Shown piece by piece: positions 30,357 through 43,136 of a DNA stretch of 64,000 nt; the stretch's first letter is position 1; the number at the start of each line of letters is the position of its first letter. The position numbers and the translations under genes were made by a program. The DNA is from Gamsiella multidivaricata (taxonomy: Eukaryota; Mortierellomycota; Mortierellomycetes; Mortierellales; Mortierellaceae), in the NCBI RefSeq assembly GCF_025024155.1, contig NW_026251771.1, positions 1-64,000 on the forward strand, given 5' to 3'. The notes beneath the pieces were generated by a model. The model made no database searches, was not told the DNA's origin, and saw nothing but the letters and a program-made list of their open reading frames with translations.

Positions 30357-32428
30357 TTATCCTTGAAGGGACTGAGGCGTGTACTGACTCGACCACTGAT
30401 CCTGATGAAGATCGTCCATCGAGGAGGTCGACTCGGAAACATGGCCGGCAGGGATGGCAGACGAGAACGAACCAGCACGGGCGCGGTTCTCCGCACCCTC
30501 CGCCTTGATACCAACGGGCGCCATAGAGGCCGAATCAGTGGACTTGTCAAACAAATTCTTGACCCATACAAAGTCCTCGCCCAAGGCATCCATCATCGTA
30601 AAGTCCTGAAACAGGTCGGCGTCGCTAGCGCCAGGGTTCAAATTCACTGTAGGGACAGCGTAGTAGACCCCGACCTCGGTCCCGTCCTCATTCGTGGTCG
30701 TAACCACCAAGGGCGTGGGGTTGGCTGCGGTAGCACACATCGTACCCGTGACGCCACCTGTGGACATGTCATTATTGCTCTGGCTGCTCATCGCGGGTGA
30801 GGCTGCAGATAAGGAGCTGTGCGTGCTCGAACCCGAAAGCTCTCGACGATGAAATGAGGCCTGATGTTGCTGCTGGACATGAGGACCCATGCTCAAGCTC
30901 GTATCGAAGAGGCTCGATAAGTTCTGGTGGCTGCTATTGCCCATCGACCCAAAGTTTGCGCTCATTCCCAGGGACAGATCCAAAGGACTGGGAGGCTGTG
31001 GACTATCTTGAATCGGGCTTGGGGCTAAAGGGCTCGGCGGGAAGGGGCTCGTCGTGCGATAGCTACTCATCTGGGCCTGGGGCTGATGAAAAAACGACGC
31101 CTGAGGGTAGGGCGACTGCTGGGCATAAGGGTGTGGTTGCTGCTGCTGCTGCTGCTGCTGCAGTTGCTGCGACTGGAAGGATTGATCGATCTGCTGCTGA
31201 TAAATCACTCCATAAGTATTTGCTGTAGGCGTGGACGCCGTCGTGGTCGTGATGCCAACCATGTTACCAGCGTAAAACCCCTGATCATAGCTCGCAGCCA
31301 TGACGGCGGCCGCGGCAGAGGCGGCATCGATGGGAGAGAGAGCATTAGGGCTTGGGAGAGGACTCAAACGCCCTGCGTTCGAGAATCCGGCCAAAACATC
31401 TCCGTTGGCCAGGGATGGGTGCCTGGGGGGTTGGTGATTTTGGACAGGGTGAGCCCGAGGACTGTGAGGCGGACGTTGAATGTTTTGGCGACTACGATCA
31501 TCCGAGTTTTTTCTCTGGTGGTGAGCATATGGGTGGGATCGGTACGACTGCTGCTGCTCCACGGGCGACATGACGTGATACTTATGGGGACCCATGGCAG
31601 GGGATATCATGGAAGGCATGGGGCCGGTAAGGACATTGTTGTTGCCATAAGGGGAAGAGCCATTAGCGAATGATCTCTGGGAGGCGTTGGAGGGCGACAC
31701 TGAAGAAGTAGACTAGACAGAAGTTCAAGCAGTCATCACGTTTAATGAATGTAAATCGTGTGTGTTCAAACATGGGTGAGGCACATTGCAACTCATATCG
31801 ACCCTCAAGACTAGTCAAAACTTGTTCTTACATAGTTTGAGAAGTCTTGAGCGTACTGGTCGAGAATGGGCAAGGTGTCATCATGATCTGGGGAGAGACC
31901 GAGCATCTAACGGGAATTGAATAAGGGAACGGACATGTAGAATTGGTTATCATGCATGGTCAAAAAAAGATTGGAAAACAACGGTTATCACGGTATGATT
32001 GTACTTACAATCTGCAGAAGAAAGGACTTGATCCTGTTGTTGTAAACTAACATGTTAGGCTGCTTTTGAATAAAGTCAAAGAGGGCCTGGTCATGCGCTG
32101 AGTCCATATCGCAGATAATGGGAATATCGATGTTATGGAACTGAATCTCCTTCTTGCGGCCACCCATGGCCTGGATGACCTTGGCACGGCACTGGTGTCG
32201 GCCGACACAGTCTGCAATGTGGTACAGATGGACGGTGGGCGTGAACGTGCAAGGGCGGTTTTCCTTGGCACACCTCTCGCACTTCTCACCAGAGTTGGCG
32301 GCCTGGCGGACTTTGTCGCATGTCTTCCGGTTGAGGAAGCAGTGGTCGCAGCTCTTGCGGTTGATGGCGGCAGGGCTAGCTAAGCTGACCGTGGCGTCGG
32401 CCTGGAACTCAAAGACCTGCATGGACAT
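30357..32428 (-). CDS. Zn2Cys6 transcription factor
   Basis: Exons 32428-32009, 31906-31832 and 31712-30357 join in phase to 616 aa. The binuclear zinc cluster lies at about residues 26-62: SCDHCFLNRKTC, a 12-residue loop, then CERCAKENRPC. All six cysteines are present with the fungal C6 spacing. A further Cys-containing stretch follows (IADCVGRHQCRAKVIQAMGG), then a more ordered segment, CDMDSAHDQALFDFIQ, of unknown function. The third exon is long, Gln, Ser, Pro and His rich, with poly-Gln tracts; it is probably an activation or phase-separation region. The protein should act in the nucleus. Targets cannot be inferred. A TATA-like box at 33531-33536 suggests a leader of about 1 kb. Confidence 0.88.
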
Positions 32429-33530
32429 GGTATGGGTTATCGAATGAGGGAGCTGAGTGGGAGGAAGGGGATGACGAGGGGCGAGAGTGCGGTCGTGAAG
32501 GGGTGGTGGGGGACAGGAGATGGCCGGAGAGCGAGAGGAGGAAGGGGGAAAGGCGGATATAAAGCAATTGACGGTAGGGACGGAGAGAGGAGAGGATGAA
32601 ATTACGGCGTCCTATTTATGTTGGGCTGTTGCGGGCGAGACGCCAGGGGTAACGGGGCGACAAATAATAAGGTTTCTGCAATGGAAGGCGTGGCGGAGGA
32701 GGGCAGTGTTGGTGTTGATGGAGGAGCAGGTGAACAATGTGGTTGTTTGTTAAGACGGAAATGATGGCTGAGCCCGGAATTGGAGTTTTGGAAATCCAAA
32801 AAAGAACACACCCTCGGCAAAGGGGGAAAATGGAAGGGACACACAGAACAACAGAACCGGTGGAAATCTTGAATAGAAAGAAAGAAGGGTCCAGCCGGAA
32901 TAGATGAGCAAGCAGCGTGTGCTCACACAGGGTATTTGGGAAGGCTAAAATTCGGAAAAAAGGGTCAAAGTGCTCTTGTATTCTCCTTGTTCTTCTTTTG
33001 TTGAAGCGTGGAAAAGTCTGCTGGACTTGGTGAAGAAAGAAAAGAAAAGGTTGGCGTCTGAAGATGAACAGAGTTGATCGCTGAATGCCCTTCTGCTAAA
33101 GTTAAAGTTGTTTCGGGGTCAATTGGTTCTGTTCACGAGCGTTCGGCTGGGGTTTCCGACTGTTGCCGGATTGGAAAGTAGTAAGGCGCAGCAGCTGTCA
33201 GGCACTGGTCCGCAGGACAGGGACGATCAGGGTTTCCAAGGAGGAATCAAACAAGGGCCACCGATAGTCCGTTTCAGTCGACTGCGGTCCTGGGTAGGAT
33301 GGTCCACCGAGTAGGGGAGAGTTTTGTGAGAAAGGAAAGAGCGCTTAACCTAAATATATAAATTTGGTGGCGCTGTGCTAAAGTGTGCGGTGATTGAAAT
33401 AAAGTCAAAAAGCGGGGATCGGGGGCAGCAATGGGATGCAATGGCGTGAAATGGGGTGATTGCTGCTGAAGAATCAAAGGAAAACACAAGAGGGAGGAAA
33501 AAGGTGCGTTAGAGAGCAGGGGAATTTGGT
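32429..33530. other. Probable long 5' leader of the Zn2Cys6 gene
   Basis: Between the ATG at 32428 and the TATA-like site at 33531-33536 there is no supported exon. On the minus strand the sequence is pyrimidine-rich, with a start-like context downstream of the TATA box. If the promoter call is right, this is an untranslated leader of about 1 kb and may contain upstream ORFs. Confidence 0.4.
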
Positions 33531-33536
33531 TTTATA
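33531..33536 (-). promoter_or_regulatory. Possible TATA box for the Zn2Cys6 gene
   Basis: Reads CTATAAAAC on the minus strand (core TATAAA) and is followed by a CT-rich stretch. It is far (about 1.1 kb) from the coding start, so assignment is an inference. Confidence 0.35.
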
Positions 33537-33726
33537 GGCGTTAGACAAAAAAGAGGATGAAGCTGGAGAAAGACGAGGAAAAAGAAAAAAGAAAAAGAGG
33601 GCACCTTGGCAGGGGTATTTAAGTGTTTTCTTGACAATATAAAAAAGCTAAAGAGACAATACAATCGACCCCCTTCTCCGCCGGCTCAAATTACCTTATA
33701 TCCGAATAGTTAAGTTATTACTGATA

Positions 33727-34028
33727 TCATTCACAGCCCACCAACGACAGTCCGTCTTTCCTCAGTCGAAAAAAAGAAGAATTGGGTCGTTTTCCACTTA
33801 CAACTGGCTCACAAAATTCGCGCAACTGTCCAATTGCTCTATGGATTGTTCCTTCGCCAGCGCCCTCAACAGCAATTTCGCCCTAGAATAATGAAATAGA
33901 AAGGTGATGGATACACAGACAACATCCACACGTACCTTGGTCAAAAGGAGACGGACAAATGCATCCTTCCATATTAGGAGCTCAGTCCGAATAATTATGG
34001 AACTCATTGCATTCATGCCCCCTCGCAT
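33727..34028 (-). CDS. Small protein of unknown family
   Basis: Two exons, 34028-33936 and 33882-33727, joined by a 53-nt intron with GTACGT donor and CTAG acceptor, keep one frame for 82 aa. The protein reads MNAMSSIIIRTELLIWKDAF, VRLLLTKGEIAVEGAGEGTI and HRAIGQLREFCEPV; the alternation of hydrophobic and charged residues looks real. A further GTAAGT after EPV offers another splice option, so the C-terminus given here (SGKRPN to CE, stop TGA) may be intron. I do not recognise it. The presence of an in-frame intron is the main support. Confidence 0.4.
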
Positions 34029-37000
34029 GGCTGTCTACTCTTACGCGCGTTTTTGATTGCTCACTACAGCGGATTAGGCAGGTCATGGGACGCCTACCAT
34101 TGACCATAGACAATTGACAATTGATAATTGCTGCTCCTATGCTTTCTCCTTTTTTGGCCATCTGGACCGCTCTTCTCATTCGCAGTGGTTTTCGTTCGCG
34201 TCCGCGGACATCCCACCTATCCGCCCTCCAGTTTCGATCTACGTGTAAAGATTGCTTGCGTGCCTGACTCGTCTTATCGACTTCGCCATGCTGTCCTAGA
34301 ACCGTGCTTTGGACTTTTCCTCTTGTCTGGTCCGATCCGCAGTAAGGCTGCTTAAAATTGCATGTAGGTTAATGAGAGGCAAGTCGTCCTAATTTATTTT
34401 ATTTCCTTGGCATGTCATCGCGTCGTATTTTGCTCTTAAACTATGTGGGAAGAGAACGATGGGCAATCGGGTTCTAAAGGCAGGTAGACGTTAGTTGCAA
34501 TTCGCGTTTCCAATTCATCACCGACGATCTTGTACACCGCCGACCGTACCGAGTTACAAAGAGTCGATCCAAACAAGATCTGGTCTATAAAAAACGCATC
34601 CTGCAAGCACTGCATTAATAAAGTGGCCAAGTGACGAGCTGGTTTGCTGATTTAACCGGTAACAGGGACGAAGCAGGACTCAAGGACTTTGCGAGCGAGT
34701 GACCAGGGAGATAAGAATAGGGCCAATTGGCGTTTCGGCCATGAACATTAGGGTGGTGGACTGGTTGAGACTAGAAGTTTTAGCATATGCTAGCTGGTGG
34801 AGCAATGGTGGGGGAGGGGGGGGGGATTCGTTCGCTTCCTTGGGCCGTAGGATTGCAGCACAAAATGCCATGCATCATTGGGCGGTGCAAAATAATTATT
34901 TTTTGTCATGCTGTTTTGGTCGATTCCTCGATTTGAGTTTGGGTCATGCCTGTGTTTCTGTATCTGCGTATTTGCCGGTATCTCCGTATACCACAAGGAC
35001 AGGGGACGCAGACAACGGAGCAAGAGCATGGCCAATGGTCCTGCCACGCGTCCCTGCCGCTAAGGTCCATTCGCGTGTACGATCCGCCTCTGCAGACCCT
35101 CGCAGCAAATCAGATTCTGTACCCTTCGCTTGCTCTTGGCACAAACGTCCATTTATTTCCCAGTTGCCATTCGCTTTCTTCCACCTCGTTTCCTCTTTCA
35201 TGCTCGCCGATATCATCTTCATTTTCTTAGCTGGCCATCACCAGCCCATCGCGCTGCAGCCTTTACCGTTCACAATCTCGATTTCTTTCCGAGTACCGCC
35301 GTCGCGTTCGCTTCCTCCTTGGTCATGGGTGCACGCTTTCTTGAGTGTTTTGGTGCGGGTCCACAGAACTGTGCTTCGTCCTCGTCCTCGCTGCCTCGGG
35401 TCGATTCTACACAAACTCTCATCCTTCCTGCATACAACCATAACCAATACATTTTCTTTTTATTCTCACTCCTGCTACCGATTAAATCGGTACCCTGCCC
35501 ACCACAGCATGGTGTCTATTTATGGCACAACGCCCTTGTTTGTTTGTTCTGTACACGCAATCCCCACACCCATTGCTGGTTTGTCGCGTCAGATCTACCT
35601 AGTAAACAGCCGTTCCATGCTTCGCGTCGGGTCATTGTGTAGAGTTCCCACCTGCCCTTTTCACACTGCCACCTAAGCTTCTTGACTGCAGGTCATCCTC
35701 GCACGCTACATCAGTTCGGATGTTGAAGTGTATTGCGCGTCAGCCTGATTTTTTTTTTGTTATCGCACCTTATTTGCGCGATCTGTTAAATAATAACAAT
35801 TTCCTCCGTCTGTCGTTTGTTTGTGCAATGTTCAGCTAAGTGCATCCTTTATGCGCGTCAATTAGCGAGGACATGTTTCTACTTCTACTCCCCTCTTTCC
35901 CTCTTTTTTTTTTTTTTTTTTTTTTTTTTGAGTATGACTCTTTATCTTCCGTGTTTCTTTCTTTTCCTTATTTTTTCGGAACGAATTGATTTGGGGATGG
36001 CATGGCGCAATGAGTGCCATTACAAAGAAAAACTCTTTTTCCTCCCGGTATGGCACGTCGTTTCGTCTCTTTTGCAAACGCTTGTCGTCGTAACCGAAGA
36101 ATCTTAAGAATCTGCTCGATTGGTTTCAATCATTGGGGTCCTCTCCTGCTCTTGGGCTTTTTACACGCAAATGTATAGACCCTCTCATATATAAGGCGCG
36201 TTGTATCATGTTTTCATTCATCGGTCGTCATCTTGGGCTCGTCATTATCATGCCCCTCCCCCTACCTGGATCAAACGAGAAATGATAAGGAACAGTCGGT
36301 ACATCCAAAAATAAAATAACAAAATACCAAAGGTCATTTCATCATTTGAATTTCTCTCCCGCTGCTTAATGCCATCTCTTTTTCTTCTTTGATTCTGTGG
36401 TACGGATTTAAACAACCAATGCGAGAGTACACAAAGGAAAAAGGGGGATGCCAACAAGACTGCGAGTAGAATGAGCATGTCCTTTCGTCGTTGGACACTC
36501 AATACATCGAGGAGAAAAAACCAGGTTAACTATTGGCTGCGGCAATGGATTGCTTTTTTTTATCTCGCCTCCTTGTTCATAGTACTACATATCTCTGAAA
36601 GATACATGTACTTCGAAAGGCCCGACGCGACCTTTTGTCATGCCTGCGCATGCAGCCAAAAAAACAAGGTTAATTGCCAAGTGTGGACATGTATCAGTCT
36701 CGCTTCTTCCTTCCCCCCCCTCAAAAGTGATGCATCGACAAGGAGGCGATTCCCTGCACAATTGCCGAGTCCGTATGGGGGGGGGAGCAAGGGGGCACAT
36801 GCGTGGTTGCTTCATGCGTTATCCCAAACCGCCAACAATCTGCAGACCAAAAGAAGGTCCATTCGTCCGAGCTAGGGGTTGTCGAAAAAAAAAAAAAAAG
36901 GAATGCAGCTGTCGCGTCTGACTCACCGGAGTCAGGAACCGATTGTTTCTTTTAATCTGGACGATCGAGAAAATCCTCGCCCGGTGGGTTATTTTTTCTT

Positions 37001-37304
37001 TGGATTATGTTTGTCAGCGTCTTTATAATCCGGAGGTCAAAATATTCTGACAAATGTGTTTCGCTCGAGGAAATATATATATAAAAAAGATGCAATAGAT
37101 AAAGCGGTTCTTGTGCACCAAATGAAGCGGCCAAAGCTCTCTCCCTCGTGCATACCGCACCTTCGCTTTATTTCCCTCCGTCCGCAGGGTGCAGGATCTA
37201 TGGCGACTTTACGATGGTTGATTCACAAGGGGTAGGCATTCGGTCTCGCGTTGATAGCAAAAGGGCCAGGCGGCTTTTCATGCGACTTCATCCAACTTCA
37301 TACA

Positions 37305-37347
<43 letters not shown>

Positions 37348-40131
37348 AGGGTACAGGGACAGATAAAGGAAAAAAAGCACGAGTAAGAGATGAACTATCA
37401 CCCTTTTTTCTCCTCCGCCTGCTTCCGACAGTTGCAACAATCCTCAAATTCCCAAGTGGCACGAAAGAACAATATGTACAAATGGAGATGTGGTTTGTAC
37501 TTGTATGCCAAGGAGTCGACATCACATACACGCGAGAGTGACACGCTAGGCGTAACACGAATTCTTCATCGGGTTGTAGGCTGTAAAGAAAAGGACGCGT
37601 AGCCTAGAAGAGTTTATGAACTCCCTCCTACACGCAAGATGACGTGGAGATATGCTGTCCCAGTAAGTCGGTTCATAGACGCTAGAGAAGGCGTCTTATC
37701 AAACTGAGAATGCGTGTAAAGCCACAGAGGTTCTAGATGCTCTAACACCGTCGTTCAGGACAGCTGGGTGGCGATAGGTTGTAAGCGAACAACAAGAGTA
37801 GAAAAAAAATGGTCCACATCAATGTGGATGAGGAGTGTGATGGCCAAACGGCTGCCGGTCACAAAGGATGGATAAATGCAAGGAAGGGTCCCGTGGACGC
37901 ACAAAAGATTTAAAATGACGCAGAAATAAGCCGGTGGTTCTTCATGGGAAATAGGTAAATAGGAAATAACTTATCTGAGGGTTTAGAGTTGATGCGGATA
38001 ATAGAATAGGGACACGGTGGCAACGCTGAGGCTGTCTTACTTGGCGCTTTGGGGCGGACTATCTCAGTTGATGGCCTTCATTCAATTGACCTGGGGCTGC
38101 TTTACATAGACACATTTTCAGTTTGCCCGGGTGCTCGCGTTTTATGATATGCAATTGAGTTGGATCCCGACATTTTGGGCGTTCATTCGGTGTCCGGTCG
38201 CGGGGAAATGAAGATCCAGGCACAAGAAAAGGTACAGACTGAAGATCGACTTTTAGTCTAAATGTCTCACTCGACGCAACTCTTCCAGAAACTACCGATG
38301 CATGCATCCGGCCTCAAATTGTATTCTGCCGGATACGAAAGAGAACATGGGGTCGAATGCTCAATGGCGCCACATGATCTCTTTCGGACCACTTTGTGAT
38401 CTTGAGCTGGAGAAATGGAAGAATTCGAAGATGTGCTGAATCTTATCTAATGGATCTTTCTTTTGAGCAACGCCATTACCATGCCACGCGAGGGTCACGA
38501 GGCGCATCCGCAATTCATAATTCATTTACAAGAAGGACAGGAAGGTATACAGGCACTCTTCTGCGAGCATGTAACCAGGAATGCGATGATCTGGTATCCC
38601 CCTCTCCTCCCCTCCCCCCAATGACTGATCCGCAGCACGGTTGTGAAGTGGTCTGTAAATAATGCCATTGATCACCTGGGACCCAGCACCATTGGAAACC
38701 CCTATTTTGTAAGGCAAACGCGTCTGAAGAACTATGATCCAGAGAAAAAAAAAAGAAAGGTCTGAGAACTGAGGGATACTGAGCCTTGCACTGCTTGGTT
38801 CGGTTTTACATTAGGTGAGCTGGTCGTGGTTCGTCTGCTTCTCGTGCTGAGTGGGAAAGGTGCAGTGGAGGGACCCTAAGCCGACTAGGTTAAGGTAAAT
38901 TATAACTCTGCACATTCGACTCTTTCCTCCGGGGAGAAAAGGCTCAGCGGTAGCCAGCTCATACCGTAAAGTGAAGAGCAGGCAAAGAGGAAAAAAACGT
39001 GGCCAATTGAGCTGATTTTTTTTTTTTGTTCCGCATGCATCTGCACACATACACACATACAACTACCGTTCATAAAACGGAGTTTTGCGTCGCCATCGAA
39101 AGTGAAATAAGACACGATTGGATGCATGCCCATTGATGCACAACAACAACAATAACGACAGCAGTAACAGCTACGACTACTTGCTAAGAATATCTTCCCT
39201 TCAGAAACTCCAATAGCAGGCTGCCCCCGCTCTTTGGGATTTCATTTCCGATCACCAAAGTAAAAATGAACATCGCCTCTCTCCCGGAATGATGTGCTTC
39301 CTTGCTTGGTCAGGTCTCCCACCCGCCGCCTTAATAACACACACACCACGGCACTTTTTTTTTTTGCATGTTGTTTTTCCGTGAGTGAATGCGGGTGCAT
39401 GGTAGGCGTAAACATTTTCCGATGCATTTTTTGGGCCAAGCAGCCAGTCGTCTATGCTATCTTTCCTCAAGAGTAATATGCTGTGATGGTCATATGGCAC
39501 ATTTCCTTTCCCTTGTCCCCTTTTGCTCAAGCATCTCAACGTAGGTCCATGACGAAATGTTATGTTGTCGCACACGAACACAAACACCTTCGTTATTATT
39601 GTGATCTCTCTTGATGCCTGTTCTATTTTCAAAAAAGAAATTCTTTTTTTTTTTGCAGTAGACCCCAGTTAGTCGATTAGGAATGTGGTGGGGAGAGAGG
39701 GGCCAATGGTGCACGCCCGATGCTGGTTGGGCGAAATGCGACCGCGGCGTGTAACTGCTAACTCACTGCACAGTCCAATTTGGTTCAAGGTATGGGGCCC
39801 AATGCCAAGAATAAGAGGGGGATCCTTCGTACGATTTCCACAAAGTGCTGTGTTTTCAAATTCGTTGCAAGTACTAGGAGACCTGAGATAGGCAAAATGT
39901 CCAGGCTAGCTTTATTATCATAGACTTGCGAGACGTGTATCTTCATCAGATATATCCTTTAGCATACCGGCAGCAGTTGAGTAGAGTACAAGAAGGCGAG
40001 ATGGGAAGCATATAATACAGTTAAAAAGAGAGTAAACGTATGTACAAAAAAGAACAAATGAGTTGGAGAACATCAACCCGGCTCTGGGCGAATCATGCCC
40101 TGCCTTGAAATAGGAGCTCAATTTCCTTGAC
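34029..40131. other. 6-kb region without a supported gene
   Basis: I read both strands and found no exon chain with clean phases and protein-like sequence. The plus strand is CT-rich in several places (34950-35650 and 35880-35960), which reduces stop codons and leaves chance long frames. Long homopolymers occur at about 35910-35930 and 37309-37340. Several short hydrophobic frames are seen but none has support. Possible contents are long untranslated leaders, non-coding RNA or decayed sequence. Confidence 0.5.
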
Positions 40132-41592
40132 TTATTGCAACGTCGAAGCAGGCGGTACGCGTTTGTACAGCTGGAACTCGGCCGAGTACCGGCTCTGATT
40201 GACGATCAGTGTCGCAAAGCAAGTCAAGACTGCCGCACATGTCGCCACCGCTGCAATCGTGCAGCGCGTTCCCGAGCGAACAATGGCCACACTAATTACA
40301 AGGACCAGGAGAATGACGAGCGGCGTATAGGAAGCGAAGGCATCGTGTCTGTGTGAAGAAAAGCGTATCGGATGCAATGCATGACGATTAATGCATAAAT
40401 AACGGGTCAGGCACTAAGGAACGATGGCCAGAGCGCGCTGTAACAGAGACGAAACCGCAGATAATGAAACTTACCGCCAGAAGTTGACCTTGGCAGAGGT
40501 CTGCTGGAGCATGAGCACCCCCAATAGACATCCAAGCCAGAGGCCCATGAAGAACCCACGAAGCTGCTGTCTTGAACGGGCTGTTGTTGATTGTAGTGGG
40601 ACATAAAAAGTGCGTTTAGGCTGGTTAGTGCCCGGGTGATGTCTGTTGTGCTTATGAAATGCATTGGGGCCACTTCTGACCGCTAGAACGACTTCTCGGG
40701 GGTACACATGATCCATCCAATAAAGAAAGGAAAATAAAAAGGGGACTATGGCTGACTAAACAGAAAAGATGACGAGATGGCAAGGTCTGTGAACTAATAA
40801 CAACTGGATGCTGTGCCGCTGACGAACATTCGGTTGCCCTAGAGTCCTTATTTATGAGCATGGGCAAGGGTTGAGAGCCAAGGAATAAGAGCACTGGGAT
40901 GTGGCCCATGCCCCATGTTAATGCCCCTGACAGGCGATCCAAGGCGGTTTTTGCGATCGATAAGGCGACTGAGGGAATAGGAGGAAATGGGGAGGACAGG
41001 AGGTGGTGTTTGGTGCAACAATGGGCGGTCCGCCGTTCTCGTGCTGTCATGGGCAGTTCCGCTTACCTCTGTAGGCCTCACGCTTCTCCATCTCAAGCTG
41101 CTTCTGAAACGCTTCGTTGGGCCCGTTCTCCCACAGCTTCCGGTCCTCGCTTAATTGTCTGCGGTCCAGGTAGCTGACGGGGGATTCTACCAGGCTGGGC
41201 GAAAACAGCTTGAGATAGCGCTTGTTGTTGTGGTTGATAACCTTGACATTTTGAAGCCGTTCATCCGATGTGTCGAGGCTGAGTCGGGGACCGCCAGAAC
41301 GTCCAGGTCCAACCGCTGGTTTCTCATGGAACTGCTGCTTCTGTTGCTGTTGCAGCTGTAGCAATTGGAGTTGTTGTTGCTGTTGCGGTTCATGGTGTTC
41401 CTGGTCCTGCTGTTGCACACGGGGGACAACAGAATTGAGGAGGGAGATGCGGTTGGGATTGAAAGTCGATAGTTGCTGCTGCCGTTGCCGCTGCTGCTGC
41501 ATATATTGCCTTTGAAACTGGGCCTGCATCTGAGGATCAGAGAAGACTGAGGTGGTGGTGGTGATGGGTGCTTGGATCAGGGGCGGATTCAT
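40132..41592 (-). CDS. Membrane protein with Gln-rich cytosolic N-terminus
   Basis: Exons 41592-41067, 40580-40475 and 40348-40132 join in phase to 282 aa. The N-terminal 90 residues are Gln-rich. A more ordered segment follows (NVKVINHNNKRYLKLFSPSL, EDRKLWENGPNEAFQK, LEMEKREAYR). Three hydrophobic helices come next: GFFMGLWLGCLLGVLMLQQ, TPLVILLVLVISVAIV and IAAVATCAAVLTCFATLIV. The C-terminus is short and polar. The pattern suggests a tail-region membrane protein of the ER, Golgi or vacuole. I do not recognise a family. Splice sites are canonical (GTAAGC/CAG, GTAAGT/CAG). The middle intron of about 490 nt is long for the window. Confidence 0.72.
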
Positions 41593-42071
41593 TAGAAGTG
41601 TGAGGTATGTGGGGGGAGGCGCGACAAAAAGGGATTGAAAAGTTGTTTTAAATCAGATCCAATCACTGATGCAAACAAAAGAGTGAAGAGGAATGAAGAG
41701 AAGTGAAGGTGTGCGGATGGCGATGTGATTCAGAGGATGTTTGTGCCTTGGCTGAAAACCGCAAACACAGAAGTGGCGGGGAAAGGAGGGATGCTGATCG
41801 ATACTTCCATCGTCGCTACCGTGCCTATTTTTATCTATGGAATCGGAAAGGGTCTTTGTCGCAAGTAAGGAGGCAGCGGCAAACTACGCAGTAGGGTATC
41901 TTTTTGGTCCGCACCTTCTTCTTTTAATTGATCGATCCGCACTTCTCTTTTAGCTGCTATTGTCAATCCATACCCACTCCTCTTGTTCACAATTCAATAG
42001 CCCTTACAACATCGATCTAAAGATTGTCTAATGCGAAAGAACGTGGGTGTTTATTATGTTAGCCAGCGCAT
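41593..42071. other. Intergenic, no gene seen
   Basis: Promoter side of the membrane protein. No coding pattern supported. Confidence 0.45.
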
Positions 42072-42360
42072 TCAACCAGACCAAACCAGAACTCCGCCAG
42101 CTACTCTATCGGTGTAGCGGAGGAGGGTCTTTATGTACCTAGGACGGACAAGCCAGGCAAGGCAGAGATGAAATACCAAAAGAGCCCCGCAAAGACAGCC
42201 TCCATAGTACGCGCTTTGCCACAATGAACGTGTTCCTGAGACAGAATGAAGCGTTTTGGTGATCAGCCCATTCAGGAACAAGATGAAATAAGGCGCACAC
42301 TGCCAGCTGAGGATGCGCCTCCATCGGTTCCACCTTATGCTATCCCAGGTGCTATTTCAA
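42072..42360 (-). other. Possible membrane-protein fragment
   Basis: A minus-strand frame reads APYFILFLNGLITKTLH, then a hydrophobic helix (YYGGCLCGALLVFHLCLAWL) and RYTDRVAGGVLVWSG before a stop. The last part resembles the end of LysE-type exporters, but no start or upstream exons could be joined. Treated as a weak fragment. Confidence 0.22.
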
Positions 42361-42572
42361 TGATACTTGGACTACTGTCAATTTTGTCCGACGCCAAAGG
42401 ATCGCATGGTCCAACAGCATGATCACGCCGACGCCTCCTTACGACTTGCGATCCGGTGACACGACCATGCTGCAGGAAAGATGAACGCACATGCAATTGG
42501 GTGGATATGGTGCACATGGTGCAAAGGACCTCAAATGCAATCAAATAGGACCCTATCCTCCCTGCGTTTTCC

Positions 42573-43136
42573 TTGGGCTGCTCAGTCGCTTGTATGTCTG
42601 CTCAGACCAAGAGGACGAATAATCCGTTGCTGCAATTAGACCATGCAGCATCGGAAGGTATTTCTTCTGTTGACGATTTCGTGCAGCTGTCGATGTGGCT
42701 ACATGTCCCCTTTCTGCCCCCTGTACTCCTTCGTCAGCGCAACCCTCATTTGCCGCATCTTTATCCTCCTGTTCCTTTTGTGCAATGTGCGAGTGCGATG
42801 TGTAATATGCAATTGTGCTATCTCACGTTGTTTGTGCACCTTCCATTTGTTCTTCCTTTCTCTCCTCCTACTTCTGCTGTCCTTGCGACTCTTTCCTCCA
42901 CCTGCTTCCTCAAACGTCTGGTCTGTCCTGTCCTGGCCTGTCTTGTTGTCCATCAGGCACTTCGCAACTACTAAGGAATAAAAAAAAATGTCGGGATCGC
43001 CACGACAGTTTCCAGAGGTTGGTTAGCACTTTTTAGAGTTGGGTGTCCTGCCTTTTGAGGAAAAAAAAAAAAAAAACGTGGAGTGGTTTATTCGCCGAGG
43101 GGGGATGGCTGCAGAGTAAATGGGAATGGGAAGCGA
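42573..43136. other. Intergenic, no supported gene
   Basis: CT-rich plus strand gives chance open frames of about 130 codons with hydrophobic, Cys- and Phe-rich composition unlike a real protein. Near 43105-43170 there is a short tandem repetition of a GGGAAGCGAATG-like unit at the start of the next gene. Confidence 0.4.

Noticed and set aside
30797..31673. Plus-strand frames with Leu-rich runs opposite the Zn2Cys6 gene
   Set aside because: They are complements of Gln-rich coding sequence.
36248..36478. Minus-strand frame with a membrane helix (MLILLAVLLASPFFLCVL)
   Set aside because: Short, no splice partners, and no conserved features; hydrophobic runs are common in T-rich DNA.
42573..42981. 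Plus-strand frames of about 110-133 codons rich in Leu, Phe and Cys
   Set aside because: CT-rich DNA gives such frames by chance. Two overlapping frames look equally plausible, which argues against either.
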